Source: UBA2029 sp037447125 (lineage in GTDB: Bacteria; Chloroflexota; Anaerolineae; Aggregatilineales; Aggregatilineaceae). From it: DNA of 64,000 bases. Each line of letters starts with the position of its first letter. The first letter of the stretch is position 1. Location of the stretch: the NCBI GenBank assembly GCA_037447125.1, contig JBBIHG010000002.1:1-64000 (forward strand). The letters are read 5' to 3'. Positions 1-7,487 of this stretch are shown here, piece after piece. The notes beneath the pieces were generated by a model. That model was not told the origin of the DNA, did no database searches, and saw only the letters and a list, made by a program, of their open reading frames with translations. The position numbers and the translations under genes were made by a program.

Positions 1-135
1 TTTTTCTTTGCCATGCTCCCAGCTTACCTCAGGAACATTCATTCAACAACGCCCTCCGCCACTGTCAATCGCTGCAAAAGAGGCGCAGCACGCAACCGGA
101 CACTGAAAACCGAGAACCGGCGACTGATAACCTAC

Positions 136-1221
136 CTAGTCGGTCAGCTTGCCACGATAGCGCGTGTACAGCGCGTAGTCAATCTCCGTCCGCCGGGCCA
201 CGTAGTCGCGCACCAACGGCGCGCGGTCGCGCTGCGCGGCGATACGCTCGGTGACTAGAATATCAAACGCATCCGACCCCGCGCCGCTGCCGTAGCTGAC
301 CATCAGGATGCGGTCGCCCGGCTCGGCGACATCGAGCATCGCCGTCAGGCCAAGCAGCGACGACCCGGCGTAGACGTTGCCGACCACCCCCGACAGCAGC
401 CCTGGCTCCAGCTTCTCCGGCGCGAAACCAAGCAATTGCCCGGCGCGCACAGGGAACTTGACGTTCGGCTGGTGGAAGGTGGCCCAGTGGTAATCCTCCG
501 CCGTGGTGCCCATCATCTCCATCAGGCGCTGCCCGGCGGTCACCACGTGGGCAAAGTAGGCTGGCTCGCCGGTGAAGCGGTCGCCATGGCTGGGGTATAT
601 CTGGTGGGCGCGCCGCCAGAAGTCCGGCGTGTCGGTCACGTAGGAGTAGCTGCCCTGAAACAGAGCAGCACTTTCCGCCGCCGGGCCGATGATGAAGGCC
701 GCGCCGCCCGCCGCCGCCGTGTATTCGAGCGCGTCGCCGGGGCGGGCCTGGGCCGTGTCCATGCCGATGGCCAGCACATAACCGCCCATGCCGCTGCCCA
801 CAAAGCCAATGCCCGCCTGCATCGCCTCGGAAGCGGCCTTGCAGGCGAACTCCCAGTCCGCCGCCTGGACGTTGGGCGCCGCGCCGATGCTCTCAGCGAC
901 GACCGTCGAGGTCGGCTTGACGGCATACGGATGGCTCTCGCTGCCCACCCACACTGCGCGGATCAGGCGCGGATCAATACCAGCGCGGGCCAGCGCGTTC
1001 TGCGCCGCTTCGATGGACATGGTGATCACATCCTCGTCCTGCCCGGCGACCGCTTTCTCCTGCACGGGCGAGCCGCCCAGGCCGCCGGCCCACACCCGCG
1101 CTACTTCGCGGCCCGGCAGCCGGTAGCGCGGCACGTAGGCTCCATAGCCGACGATGCCCACCGGACGGTCGGGCTTCAAGACGCTCTGCCCCACAGGCAA
1201 GGGATGCGTTCCATTCGTCAT
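136..1221 (-). CDS. Hydroxymethylglutaryl-CoA synthase, archaeal type
   Basis: Condenses acetyl-CoA with acetoacetyl-CoA to HMG-CoA, the second step of the mevalonate route to isoprenoids. The 361-residue protein has a thiolase-like fold. The likely nucleophile is Cys127 in WEFACKAASEA and a catalytic His is at about 250 in FHQPN, both placed as in archaeal HMG-CoA synthases. I chose the ATG at 1221 because GGAG lies about 10 bases upstream; a GTG at 1251 in frame would add ten residues but has a poorly spaced purine tract. HMG-CoA reductase lies two genes upstream on the same strand. The family call is firm; the archaeal-type subgroup rests on length and motif style. Confidence 0.9.
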   Translation of the reverse strand: MTNGTHPLPVGQSVLKPDRPVGIVGYGAYVPRYRLPGREVARVWAGGLGGSPVQEKAVAGQDEDVITMSIEAAQNALARAGIDPRLIRAVWVGSESHPYAVKPTSTVVAESIGAAPNVQAADWEFACKAASEAMQAGIGFVGSGMGGYVLAIGMDTAQARPGDALEYTAAAGGAAFIIGPAAESAALFQGSYSYVTDTPDFWRRAHQIYPSHGDRFTGEPAYFAHVVTAGQRLMEMMGTTAEDYHWATFHQPNVKFPVRAGQLLGFAPEKLEPGLLSGVVGNVYAGSSLLGLTAMLDVAEPGDRILMVSYGSGAGSDAFDILVTERIAAQRDRAPLVRDYVARRTEIDYALYTRYRGKLTD

Positions 1222-1375
1222 AGATGCTTGTCTCCGCAATGTGCTGCTCACAGACCCCCTCTCGAGGGGCCAGGGGCCAGATTGTGAAGAGTGTAGCAGC
1301 GTCCGGCTCTCAAAAGCTGTCAGAAACTCTCAACTTCGCGGGGAAACCTGGTCAGAGCTGCGCTGTGTCCGCTTT

Positions 1376-1409
1376 CGGACTTCGGAAGTCGGCGAGCTTC
1401 CGAAGTCCG
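1376..1409. repeat. Palindrome of the CTTCCGAAG family, copy 1
   Basis: CGGACTTCGGAAG at 1376-1388 is the exact reverse complement of 1397-1409, with an 8-base spacer. The same ACTTCSGAAGT core recurs in the palindrome at 38840-38872, so this is a dispersed REP-like element and not a site private to this gene. Confidence 0.75.
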
Positions 1410-1471
1410 TGCCTCCCGTGGTGGAAGACACAAAGGCCGGGAATTGCTCCCCGGCCTTGTGGACTCCTCAC

Positions 1472-1614
1472 TGACGTTACGCAGAAATGCGTTTTTTGCC
1501 CCCATCCCCCAACCCCTTCCCCCAAAATGAGGGAAGGGGAGAACGTCGAGTTCCCCTCCCTCCGCGCAGCGTGGGGGAGGGGTTAGGGGTGGGGGGAGGC
1601 TGTGCGTAACATCA
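1472..1614. mobile_element. MITE-like element with C/G-tract core
   Basis: The ends TGACGTTACGCA (1472-1483) and TGCGTAACATCA (1603-1614) are inverted copies with one mismatch. Between them lies a palindromic core of C-rich runs (from about 1499) answered by G-rich runs (to about 1598), similar to cores at 29.7, 33.8 and 57.0 kb. There is no coding capacity. I infer a non-autonomous element; the host transposase is not in the window. Confidence 0.5.
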
Positions 1615-1658
1615 GCTCCTCACCTATCACCGACTACTGATCACTGACCGCCTACCGT

Positions 1659-3131
1659 CTAATACGGCTCCAGCCAGTAGACCGCCCCCTGTCCCTCCAT
1701 CGTCCAGCCGACCACGCCGTTGTAGTTCACCTGGAACCAGGCCGCGCTGTCGGCGCACACCGGCCCACCCAACACGCGGAACAGACCGCCGCCCGGTATC
1801 TGGCCGATCCACGCTGCGCCCAGGCTGGGCTGCGCGCGCAGGTTGTTGGGCAGGCCGGGCGTCACCCGCCCCCAAACGCCGGGCGTCAGGCGCGACGGCA
1901 AGAAGCCAGGGCACTGCCCGTAGCCGTAAAATACTGTCGCCGTGGGGATGGGTGTAGGCGTGGTGACGCCCACGCCACCGCCCTGAGTCACCGCCAGCCA
2001 GGCTGCGCTGGCCCAACCGATCGTGCCGTTGATGTTGATCTGCCACCACGAGCTGTCGGCATTGCGCCCGACCACCGAGTACACCTCGCCGCGGCGGACT
2101 TTGGCGATCACGTTGCCGGTCAGAGGCGCGTCGCGCACGTTGAGCACCCAGGCCGTCACCCGGGCATATGCACCGCCAGGCAGCGGCGTGGCCGTCACCG
2201 GCCCTGTCCCGCCCCCCGGCTCGCGCACCATGGTGAAGGTGAGGTGCGCCACCCCTGTCTGCTCCAGGTATTCGACGATGATGCTGTGCTGCCCGGCGGC
2301 CAGGTCAAGCGTCTGACGGTAGGTCTGGCCAGTGGCCATGTGCCATTCGTCAATGATCACCCGCCCGTCCACGTTCACGCGCACGCCGTCATCGGCGGTG
2401 ACGCTGATCGTATAGCGCCCCGCGTCGAGATGCTGCACGACGATCCAGCGCGCCGAGAAGTGATCAGCGACAATGCCCGGCGCGGGCGCGTCTGTGCCCC
2501 AGTAGTGAGTCGGGCCGGCCTCCGCCCGGACAAGGTTGGGCGCGCCACCCAGGAAATTATTGTTGAAGTACTGGGCCGTCCACTGCACGTTGAACTGCAC
2601 CGGGATAGGGAAGTTTGGCCCGCTGATGCCGTCGTCCAGCTTATCCCAGTGAACGTACAGATAGGCGTCGCCGATCACCTCGCGGTAGTCAACCTGGATG
2701 TGATGGTAGCCAGCGCTGAGCGGCACGTCTGCGGTGAGCAGGGTGCCGGGCTGAGGCACTTCATAGGTGTTGAGCGTTGGGCGCTTGTCCGCCGGGAAGT
2801 CAATCCACAGCTTGACCCCGTCATCGGCCAGAATGTAGAAACGGTAGGTGCCCGCGCTGAAATACGCATCAGTCGCGAAGCGAGCGCTGAAGTTGTCGGC
2901 GGGCACGCCGCTGGCCGGCGAGCCGCCGCCCCAGTTGAAAGCCAGCCCGCTCTCATTGCGCACCACCTTAGGAGGGTCGATCAGGTAGGCATTGTCGTAG
3001 TACTCCGCCGTCCAGGTCACTCCGCCCTGCGCGTGCGCCACCTTGTCCCCCAGCGCTGGCTGCCCTACCATAACAGCCAGCACCGCGACCACAAGCGCAG
3101 CGATCGTGATTTGTCGCCGTAGCGCGTCCAT
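1659..3131 (-). CDS. Secreted protein with two PA14 and two SH3-like domains
   Basis: The 490-residue protein starts with a signal peptide (positive residues, hydrophobic stretch about 8-27, likely cleavage near VAHAQ). Two PA14-type beta-barrels follow at about 38-165 and 182-300, each with the ADDGV...D pattern typical of this carbohydrate-binding fold. A Pro/Thr linker leads to a bacterial SH3-like domain (about 325-390); a second linker (TPTPIPTATV) leads to another (about 410-485). The combination suggests a surface or secreted protein binding glycans or peptidoglycan; no catalytic domain is seen. RBS GGAGGG precedes the ATG. It sits between the two mevalonate genes, but nothing ties it to their function. 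Confidence 0.85.
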   Translation of the reverse strand: MDALRRQITIAALVVAVLAVMVGQPALGDKVAHAQGGVTWTAEYYDNAYLIDPPKVVRNESGLAFNWGGGSPASGVPADNFSARFATDAYFSAGTYRFYILADDGVKLWIDFPADKRPTLNTYEVPQPGTLLTADVPLSAGYHHIQVDYREVIGDAYLYVHWDKLDDGISGPNFPIPVQFNVQWTAQYFNNNFLGGAPNLVRAEAGPTHYWGTDAPAPGIVADHFSARWIVVQHLDAGRYTISVTADDGVRVNVDGRVIIDEWHMATGQTYRQTLDLAAGQHSIIVEYLEQTGVAHLTFTMVREPGGGTGPVTATPLPGGAYARVTAWVLNVRDAPLTGNVIAKVRRGEVYSVVGRNADSSWWQININGTIGWASAAWLAVTQGGGVGVTTPTPIPTATVFYGYGQCPGFLPSRLTPGVWGRVTPGLPNNLRAQPSLGAAWIGQIPGGGLFRVLGGPVCADSAAWFQVNYNGVVGWTMEGQGAVYWLEPY

Positions 3132-3350
3132 TCCTGTCCCTCCGCATCAAGCCGTCTGTCGCTCACACCAGTGGCAGAGCGGATCGCCCTGCCAGCATGG
3201 CGTTTTCCCTCACAGGCGCTGCCTTGCCACGCCCAGAGGAGAAATGAGACCAGCATCCCTACCTTCTATTGTACACCGGACTCGGCCCCGCCGAATCCGC
3301 CGCCCGCTCGGCGCGCAGCATTCGCCCAGCCAGCGTTTGGGCGGCGCGGA

Positions 3351-4661
3351 TCACTCCGCCTCGTGGCGCAGCTCGCGCAGCAGTTCCTCCGCCCGTGCCG
3401 TGCTGATCGCCCCCTCGGCCACCATGCGCCGCACGACCTCGGCGACCTCGCCCTCGGCGGCCCCCGCCGCCAGCGCGATCTGCCTGGCGTGCAGGCTCAT
3501 GTGCCCGCGCTGAATGCCCTCCGTGGCCAGGGCGCGGACGGCGGCGAGATTCTGGGCCAGCCCGACGGCGGCCATCACCTGGGCCAGCTCGCGCGCCGTC
3601 TTGACGCCCAGGATTTTGAGCGCAACTTGGGCCGTGGGATGCACGCGCGTCGCCCCGCCGATGATGCCTACCGCCACCGGCAGCTCGATCCGCCCACGCA
3701 GATTGCCTCCCTCGTCCTGCCACCACGCCGTCAGCGACGTGTAGCGCCCGGAGCGCGCGGCCCAGGCGTGCGCGCCCGCTTCCAGCGCGCGCCAGTCATT
3801 GCCCGTGGCCAGGGCCACGGCATCCATGCCGTTCATCACGCCCTTGTTGTGCGTGGCGGCGCGGTAGGGGTCTACCTCGGCCAGCGCCGCCGCCTCGACG
3901 ATGCCGCGCACAACCTCCGCCCCGCTCATCCCCGCCGCGCTGAGCGCCTCCGCCGGCACCAGACAGCTCGCCGTCGCCGTGCGGCGGTCAGCCAGGTTGC
4001 TGAGAATGCGCAGGTTCACGCGCCCGCCGGTCAGTTCCTCGATCAGCGGGGCGAGCCGCTCGCAGGTCGTGTTGACGGCGTTGGCGCCCATGGCGTCGCG
4101 CACGTCGAACAGCACATGCACGACCAGCATCGGCCCGGCGGGCGTGTCGGGGAATGGGCGCAGCTCAAGGCCGCGCGCCCCGCCGCCCAGCGCGACCAGC
4201 ACGCGGTCGCAGCAGTCCGCCTCGGCGAGCAGGCGCGCGCGCGCCTCCCACACGCGCCCGGCAGCGGCGTAGATATTGTCCACGTCGAGCACCTGAATCT
4301 GGCCGATCATCACCGGTTCATCGGCAGTGGTGATGAAACCGCCGCCGCTCCGCACTAGCTTGGCCGCATAGCTAACTCCGGCGACGATGCTCGGCTCCTC
4401 AACGACCATCGGCACCAGGAGATCCTGGCCGTTGACCAGGAAATTGGTGGCGATGCCCAGCGGCAGGGCATACACGCCGACGACGTTCTCGATCATATGC
4501 TCCGCCTGGGCCGGGCCCAGCCCGCCTAGGCCGAGCAGCGCCGCCTGCTCATCAGCCGTGAGCGCCGCCCATGCGGCCACAGCCGCCGCCCGCTCGGCCA
4601 GCGGCTGCTGGTAGAAACCAGGCAGGCGCGAGGAGCGCCGCTTGCGTGTCTCGCCGGTCAT
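3351..4661 (-). CDS. mvaA: Hydroxymethylglutaryl-CoA reductase, class II
   Basis: Interconverts HMG-CoA and mevalonate. The 436-residue length and motifs match the class II (Pseudomonas mevalonii-like) family: ENVVG near 59-63, catalytic Glu in VEEPS (87-91), Lys273 in THNKGVMNG, Asp289 in ATGND and His391 in SLHARQIA. The Lys-to-Asp spacing of 16 equals that remembered for the P. mevalonii enzyme (K267 to D283). With HMG-CoA synthase on the same strand, a biosynthetic role is likelier than mevalonate degradation, although automatic names often say degradative. Cofactor preference (NADH or NADPH) cannot be read from the sequence. Confidence 0.93.
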   Translation of the reverse strand: MTGETRKRRSSRLPGFYQQPLAERAAAVAAWAALTADEQAALLGLGGLGPAQAEHMIENVVGVYALPLGIATNFLVNGQDLLVPMVVEEPSIVAGVSYAAKLVRSGGGFITTADEPVMIGQIQVLDVDNIYAAAGRVWEARARLLAEADCCDRVLVALGGGARGLELRPFPDTPAGPMLVVHVLFDVRDAMGANAVNTTCERLAPLIEELTGGRVNLRILSNLADRRTATASCLVPAEALSAAGMSGAEVVRGIVEAAALAEVDPYRAATHNKGVMNGMDAVALATGNDWRALEAGAHAWAARSGRYTSLTAWWQDEGGNLRGRIELPVAVGIIGGATRVHPTAQVALKILGVKTARELAQVMAAVGLAQNLAAVRALATEGIQRGHMSLHARQIALAAGAAEGEVAEVVRRMVAEGAISTARAEELLRELRHEAE

Positions 4662-4761
4662 CGCTCGCTGTTCCTTTCCTCCCCATGCGTATCGCCGGTT
4701 TTCATGAAACCTTCGGGCGCTTTTAATCCCGTTTTGATCGTGCCCTGAGATGATTGAGACA

Positions 4762-4782
4762 GAATTAACCGTGCGTTAATTC
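4762..4782. promoter_or_regulatory. Inverted repeat, candidate operator
   Basis: GAATTAAC (4762-4769) and GTTAATTC (4775-4782) form a perfect 8-bp inverted repeat around CGTGC. This AT-rich dyad in GC-rich DNA lies 25 bases before the start of the STAS-like gene and in the divergent gap with HMG-CoA reductase, as expected for a dimeric repressor site. The regulator is unknown. Confidence 0.45.
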
Positions 4783-4807
4783 ATTGTCGGGTGAGCGGAG
4801 AGTGACT

Positions 4808-5230
4808 GTGAACGATCAGGCGAATCTGCATCAGGAGCGATTTACGCTGGAGGTCTGGCGCGACGGCATCTGCCAGGTGAAGCCGCATGGCGCCCTGACG
4901 TTGCTGCTTATTGAGGGCCTGGTCCGCGCAACGCAGAAGCTGATCGAGAGCGACGAGAGCGTGTGCGGCATGGTCCTGGACATGCGCGGCCATTACCCTT
5001 TGAGCATCGTCCGCCTGAGCAGTCTGGTGGACCACCTGAGCAAGCTCGGCCTGCCCCTGGTCGTTCTGTTCAGGGAAGCGCGCCACCAGCACATCGCCGA
5101 TCTCCTGCACAACACCCTGGCCCACAAGTCGCGCGTGGCCTACACCACCGACCCCGTCCAGGCCCGCGCTCACATCAAGGGCGAGACCGATAACTCCAGT
5201 TCGCAGCACCCAGACTATCTGTTCCGCTAA
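4808..5230 (+). CDS. STAS-like (SpoIIAA-like) small protein
   Basis: About 140 residues. The middle part, with a beta strand ending GMVLDMRG followed by helices and a second strand GLPLVVLF, reads like a STAS or SpoIIAA-like alpha/beta fold used in anti-anti-sigma and regulatory partner proteins. I chose the GTG at 4808 because GGAG at 4797-4800 is 7 bases upstream; TTG at 4784 and GTG at 4802 are in-frame alternatives. It converges on the AI-2E family gene with a 4-base overlap. No phosphorylatable serine motif stands out, so the role is open. Confidence 0.5.
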   Translation: MNDQANLHQERFTLEVWRDGICQVKPHGALTLLLIEGLVRATQKLIESDESVCGMVLDMRGHYPLSIVRLSSLVDHLSKLGLPLVVLFREARHQHIADLLHNTLAHKSRVAYTTDPVQARAHIKGETDNSSSQHPDYLFR

Positions 5231-6576
5231 CCGCGCTCGCTCCCCACCAGCGACCGCACCAACGCCACACCCTGTGCCACCGTCAGCGCCAGAATCGCCA
5301 TCCACACCGCCTGCTGGCTGCGCGACGCCTGCTCCAGCGCAGGTGACGGCGGCGTGATGATCTCCACGATCTCGGCGTGCCTGCGTCCTAACAGATCGTC
5401 CCCGGCAGCGCGGGCCAGCGCCGCCTCGCCGGGCGACAGCGTCTCCGGGCGGTAGACCTCAGCCGTCACGCGGCGGTACTGCGTGCCATCGGGGCGGGGC
5501 AGCACCTCGATGCGCGCCGCTTTCGCATTCAGGATGTCGTGGACGTATACCTCGTTCACCAGGACCATGACGACAATCGCCAGGGGCAGCGCCAGCAGCA
5601 CGCCCAGGAACCCGAACAGCGCCGCGCCAATGATCTGCGCGATGAGGATGCTCGCCGCTGGAATCTGTATCTGGCGGGCCATAATGCGCGGCATAATCAC
5701 ATTGCTCTGCACCTGCTGGGTCAACAGGTAGGCGAGGATGGTGAACGGCACCAAGATGGGATCTTCGGCCACGGCGATGATCACCGCCGGCACCACAGCG
5801 ATGATCGAGCCAAAGTTGGGCACAAACTCCATGATCCCGGAGATGACGCCCAGCGCCGCCGCGTTGGGCAGCCCCAGAATCACCCCCGTGATAAAGGCGA
5901 TAGCCAGGCCGCTCATGGTCATCGAGAGCAATTGCCCGACGAACCAGCGTTGCAGCATCGTCGCCAGCCGCTCGAAAACCTCCAGCGCGCGCGGGCGGTA
6001 GGCGCGCGGGAACAGCGTCAGCAGCCCCTCCATGTAGCTGGCCGGCTCGGTGATGAAAAAGACGGTGATGAAGAAGATGAAGATCGTGCCGGTGATCGCG
6101 CCGCCCACCTCGCTGAGGAAGGGGAAGATGTTGCGCGGCAGCTTGCTGACCTGCTCGATGAAAAGATCGGAGACGTTGCCCTCGGTGACAGCGTCCCAGT
6201 CAATGTCGGGCAACCAGTTCTGTTGAGCGGCCTGCTCATCATAGATAGCCTGCGCCTGGTCAATGAAATCGGGCAGGTCGTCCACCAGCGCCCGCACCTG
6301 GACCGCAAACACAGGCACGATCAGCACGAACAGCAGGACCACCATCAGCACCGACCCGGTCAGCGCAATAAAGACGCTCAGGCCGCGGGGGAAGCCCAAG
6401 CGCTGCAGACGCCGGACGGGGATATGCAGCACAATGGCCAGGATGATGGCCAGGAAGGTCATCAGGAATACTTCGCGCAGCGCCCACACGCTGATGAACA
6501 GCGCGCCGAGCAGCAGCGTCACAAACACGCGCAGAGTCCATGCCCCCAGCGACAGGGGATCCCCGCCGGCGGTCAT
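5227..6576 (-). CDS. AI-2E family transporter (PerM-like membrane protein)
   Basis: A 449-residue polytopic membrane protein of the AI-2E/PerM family: paired N-terminal helices (about 13-70), a soluble stretch (about 100-150), then further helices with the family-typical segment GIMEFVPNFGSIIAVVPAVI. A C-terminal hydrophilic tail with a last membrane helix near 425-440 extends beyond the usual family length of about 350-380. Members have been linked to export of small molecules or Na+/H+ exchange; the substrate here is unknown. It follows the small membrane protein at 6589-6801 by 12 bases and is probably cotranscribed with it. Confidence 0.88.
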   Translation of the reverse strand: MTAGGDPLSLGAWTLRVFVTLLLGALFISVWALREVFLMTFLAIILAIVLHIPVRRLQRLGFPRGLSVFIALTGSVLMVVLLFVLIVPVFAVQVRALVDDLPDFIDQAQAIYDEQAAQQNWLPDIDWDAVTEGNVSDLFIEQVSKLPRNIFPFLSEVGGAITGTIFIFFITVFFITEPASYMEGLLTLFPRAYRPRALEVFERLATMLQRWFVGQLLSMTMSGLAIAFITGVILGLPNAAALGVISGIMEFVPNFGSIIAVVPAVIIAVAEDPILVPFTILAYLLTQQVQSNVIMPRIMARQIQIPAASILIAQIIGAALFGFLGVLLALPLAIVVMVLVNEVYVHDILNAKAARIEVLPRPDGTQYRRVTAEVYRPETLSPGEAALARAAGDDLLGRRHAEIVEIITPPSPALEQASRSQQAVWMAILALTVAQGVALVRSLVGSERG

Positions 6577-6588
6577 TCTCCCTCCGTC

Positions 6589-6801
6589 CTAGAGCGCGAT
6601 CTTGTTCAGCACGAGCAGCAGCAGGAAACCACCGAGGCCGGTCAGGATGAAACAGCCAATCGAGACGAACATGCGCTCGGCGGCGGTCATGCCGAACATC
6701 CTGTCGGAGCTCACCTCAGCGGCCATATAATCCTCGAAGGGATCAACCGCAATTTCCTCTTCCAATGCCGAGCGACGCAGGGCATCCAGATCATCAGCCA
6801 C
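6589..6801 (-). CDS. Small membrane protein, unknown function
   Basis: A 70-residue protein with an acidic N-terminal half and one C-terminal membrane segment (about 50-68, SIGCFILTGLGGFLLLLVL). I chose the GTG at 6801 because GGGAGG stands 6 bases upstream; the longer reading to 6981 runs into the promoter of the divergent gene and has no such site. It sits 12 bases before the AI-2E family gene, which suggests an accessory or partner role. No family recognised. Confidence 0.6.
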   Translation of the reverse strand: MADDLDALRRSALEEEIAVDPFEDYMAAEVSSDRMFGMTAAERMFVSIGCFILTGLGGFLLLLVLNKIAL

Positions 6802-6945
6802 GGCTCGCCTCCCATGCTCCCCCAATGGCGTCCAGGCACAAACTCCATGCAAAGAGCGCGCTCCACGCCAGGGCGCGCTACGCTTAGCATACTTGAAAAT
6901 GGACATCCCGCCAACAGGCAAAGCGGGGGCCGCTGGCCGCGCCGG

Positions 6946-6975
6946 TTGGATTGTGCACCGGCCCTGGGCTATAAT
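6946..6975 (+). promoter_or_regulatory. Promoter, probably leaderless
   Basis: TTGGAT (6946-6951), an 18-base spacer and a consensus TATAAT (6970-6975) lie directly before the ATG at 6984. With only 8 bases between the -10 box and the ATG, transcription should start at or within a base or two of the start codon, leaving no room for a ribosome binding site. Confidence 0.6.
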
Positions 6976-6983
6976 GCCCACAC

Positions 6984-7487
6984 ATGTCTGACCGAGCCGA
7001 TCTCCCGCCGCGCCGGCCCTGGACCCTGTGGGCGCTGAGTCTGGCCGTGCTGCTCATCGGCGCGGCCAACCTGGCCCTGGCCCTGGACCATGCCCTGCAC
7101 GCCGGGCGCTACCGCGAGTTGGGCGTCTCCTACCCGCCCCTGCTGCGGGCGGCCTTCGCCCTGGCATGGGCCGTGCTGCTGCTGGCATTGGGCCTGGGGC
7201 TGGCCCGACGCAGACATTGGGCGCGCCGCTGGATTGTGCTTGCCCTGAGCAACTACGGGGCGTTCAGCGTGTTATGGACTATTGGTTTCGCCCGCGCCGA
7301 CTTCGCCCGGCAGCGCATCGCCTTTCAGGCGGTGCTGGTCGTGCTGCTGGTAGGGGTGGCGGCCTGGGTGATGCGCTGGCGGCGCGTGCGCGCCGCGTTT
7401 GAGTCGCCGGGCGCTGCGCCCGGCAGCGAGCACCACTATCCAATGGCGGAGAACCGGCCTGATGGCGACGACGAATCCCAAGATTGA
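6984..7487 (+). CDS. Four-helix membrane protein, unknown function
   Basis: 167 residues with four predicted membrane helices (about 13-34, 48-70, 80-98 and 110-128) and a charged C-terminal tail rich in Asp and Glu. No family recognised. The ATG lies 8 bases from a consensus -10 box and has no Shine-Dalgarno sequence. The last 26 bases overlap the start of the carboxyltransferase gene in another frame, so the two are probably one transcript. A link to acyl-CoA carboxylation is inferred from position only. Confidence 0.65.
   Translation: MSDRADLPPRRPWTLWALSLAVLLIGAANLALALDHALHAGRYRELGVSYPPLLRAAFALAWAVLLLALGLGLARRRHWARRWIVLALSNYGAFSVLWTIGFARADFARQRIAFQAVLVVLLVGVAAWVMRWRRVRAAFESPGAAPGSEHHYPMAENRPDGDDESQD

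Larger units (their letters stand above)
1222..1658. other. Intergenic region with palindromes and a repeat element
   Basis: No gene is visible in these 437 bases. In order they hold a perfect 13-bp inverted repeat (1376-1388 with 1397-1409), a GC-rich hairpin (about 1429-1461) and a C/G-tract palindromic element (1472-1614). The hairpin lacks a T-run on either strand, so I do not call it an intrinsic terminator. Confidence 0.7.

Noticed and set aside
1..135. Possible gene at the left edge
   Set aside because: The only open frame is short and without ribosome site; the segment lies downstream of the HMG-CoA synthase stop.
436..1287. 283-residue open frame on the plus strand opposite HMG-CoA synthase
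   Set aside because: It is the antisense of a recognised gene, rich in Arg, Ala, Gly and His, as typical of shadow frames in GC-rich DNA.
1429..1461. Hairpin with ACACAAAGGCCGG and CCGGCCTTGTG as a terminator
   Set aside because: The stem is good but no T-run follows on either strand, so it is only noted as a hairpin.
5539..7038. 499-residue plus-strand frame with many Gln, His and Arg
   Set aside because: It runs opposite the AI-2E family and small membrane genes; its composition is that of a reverse-complement artefact.
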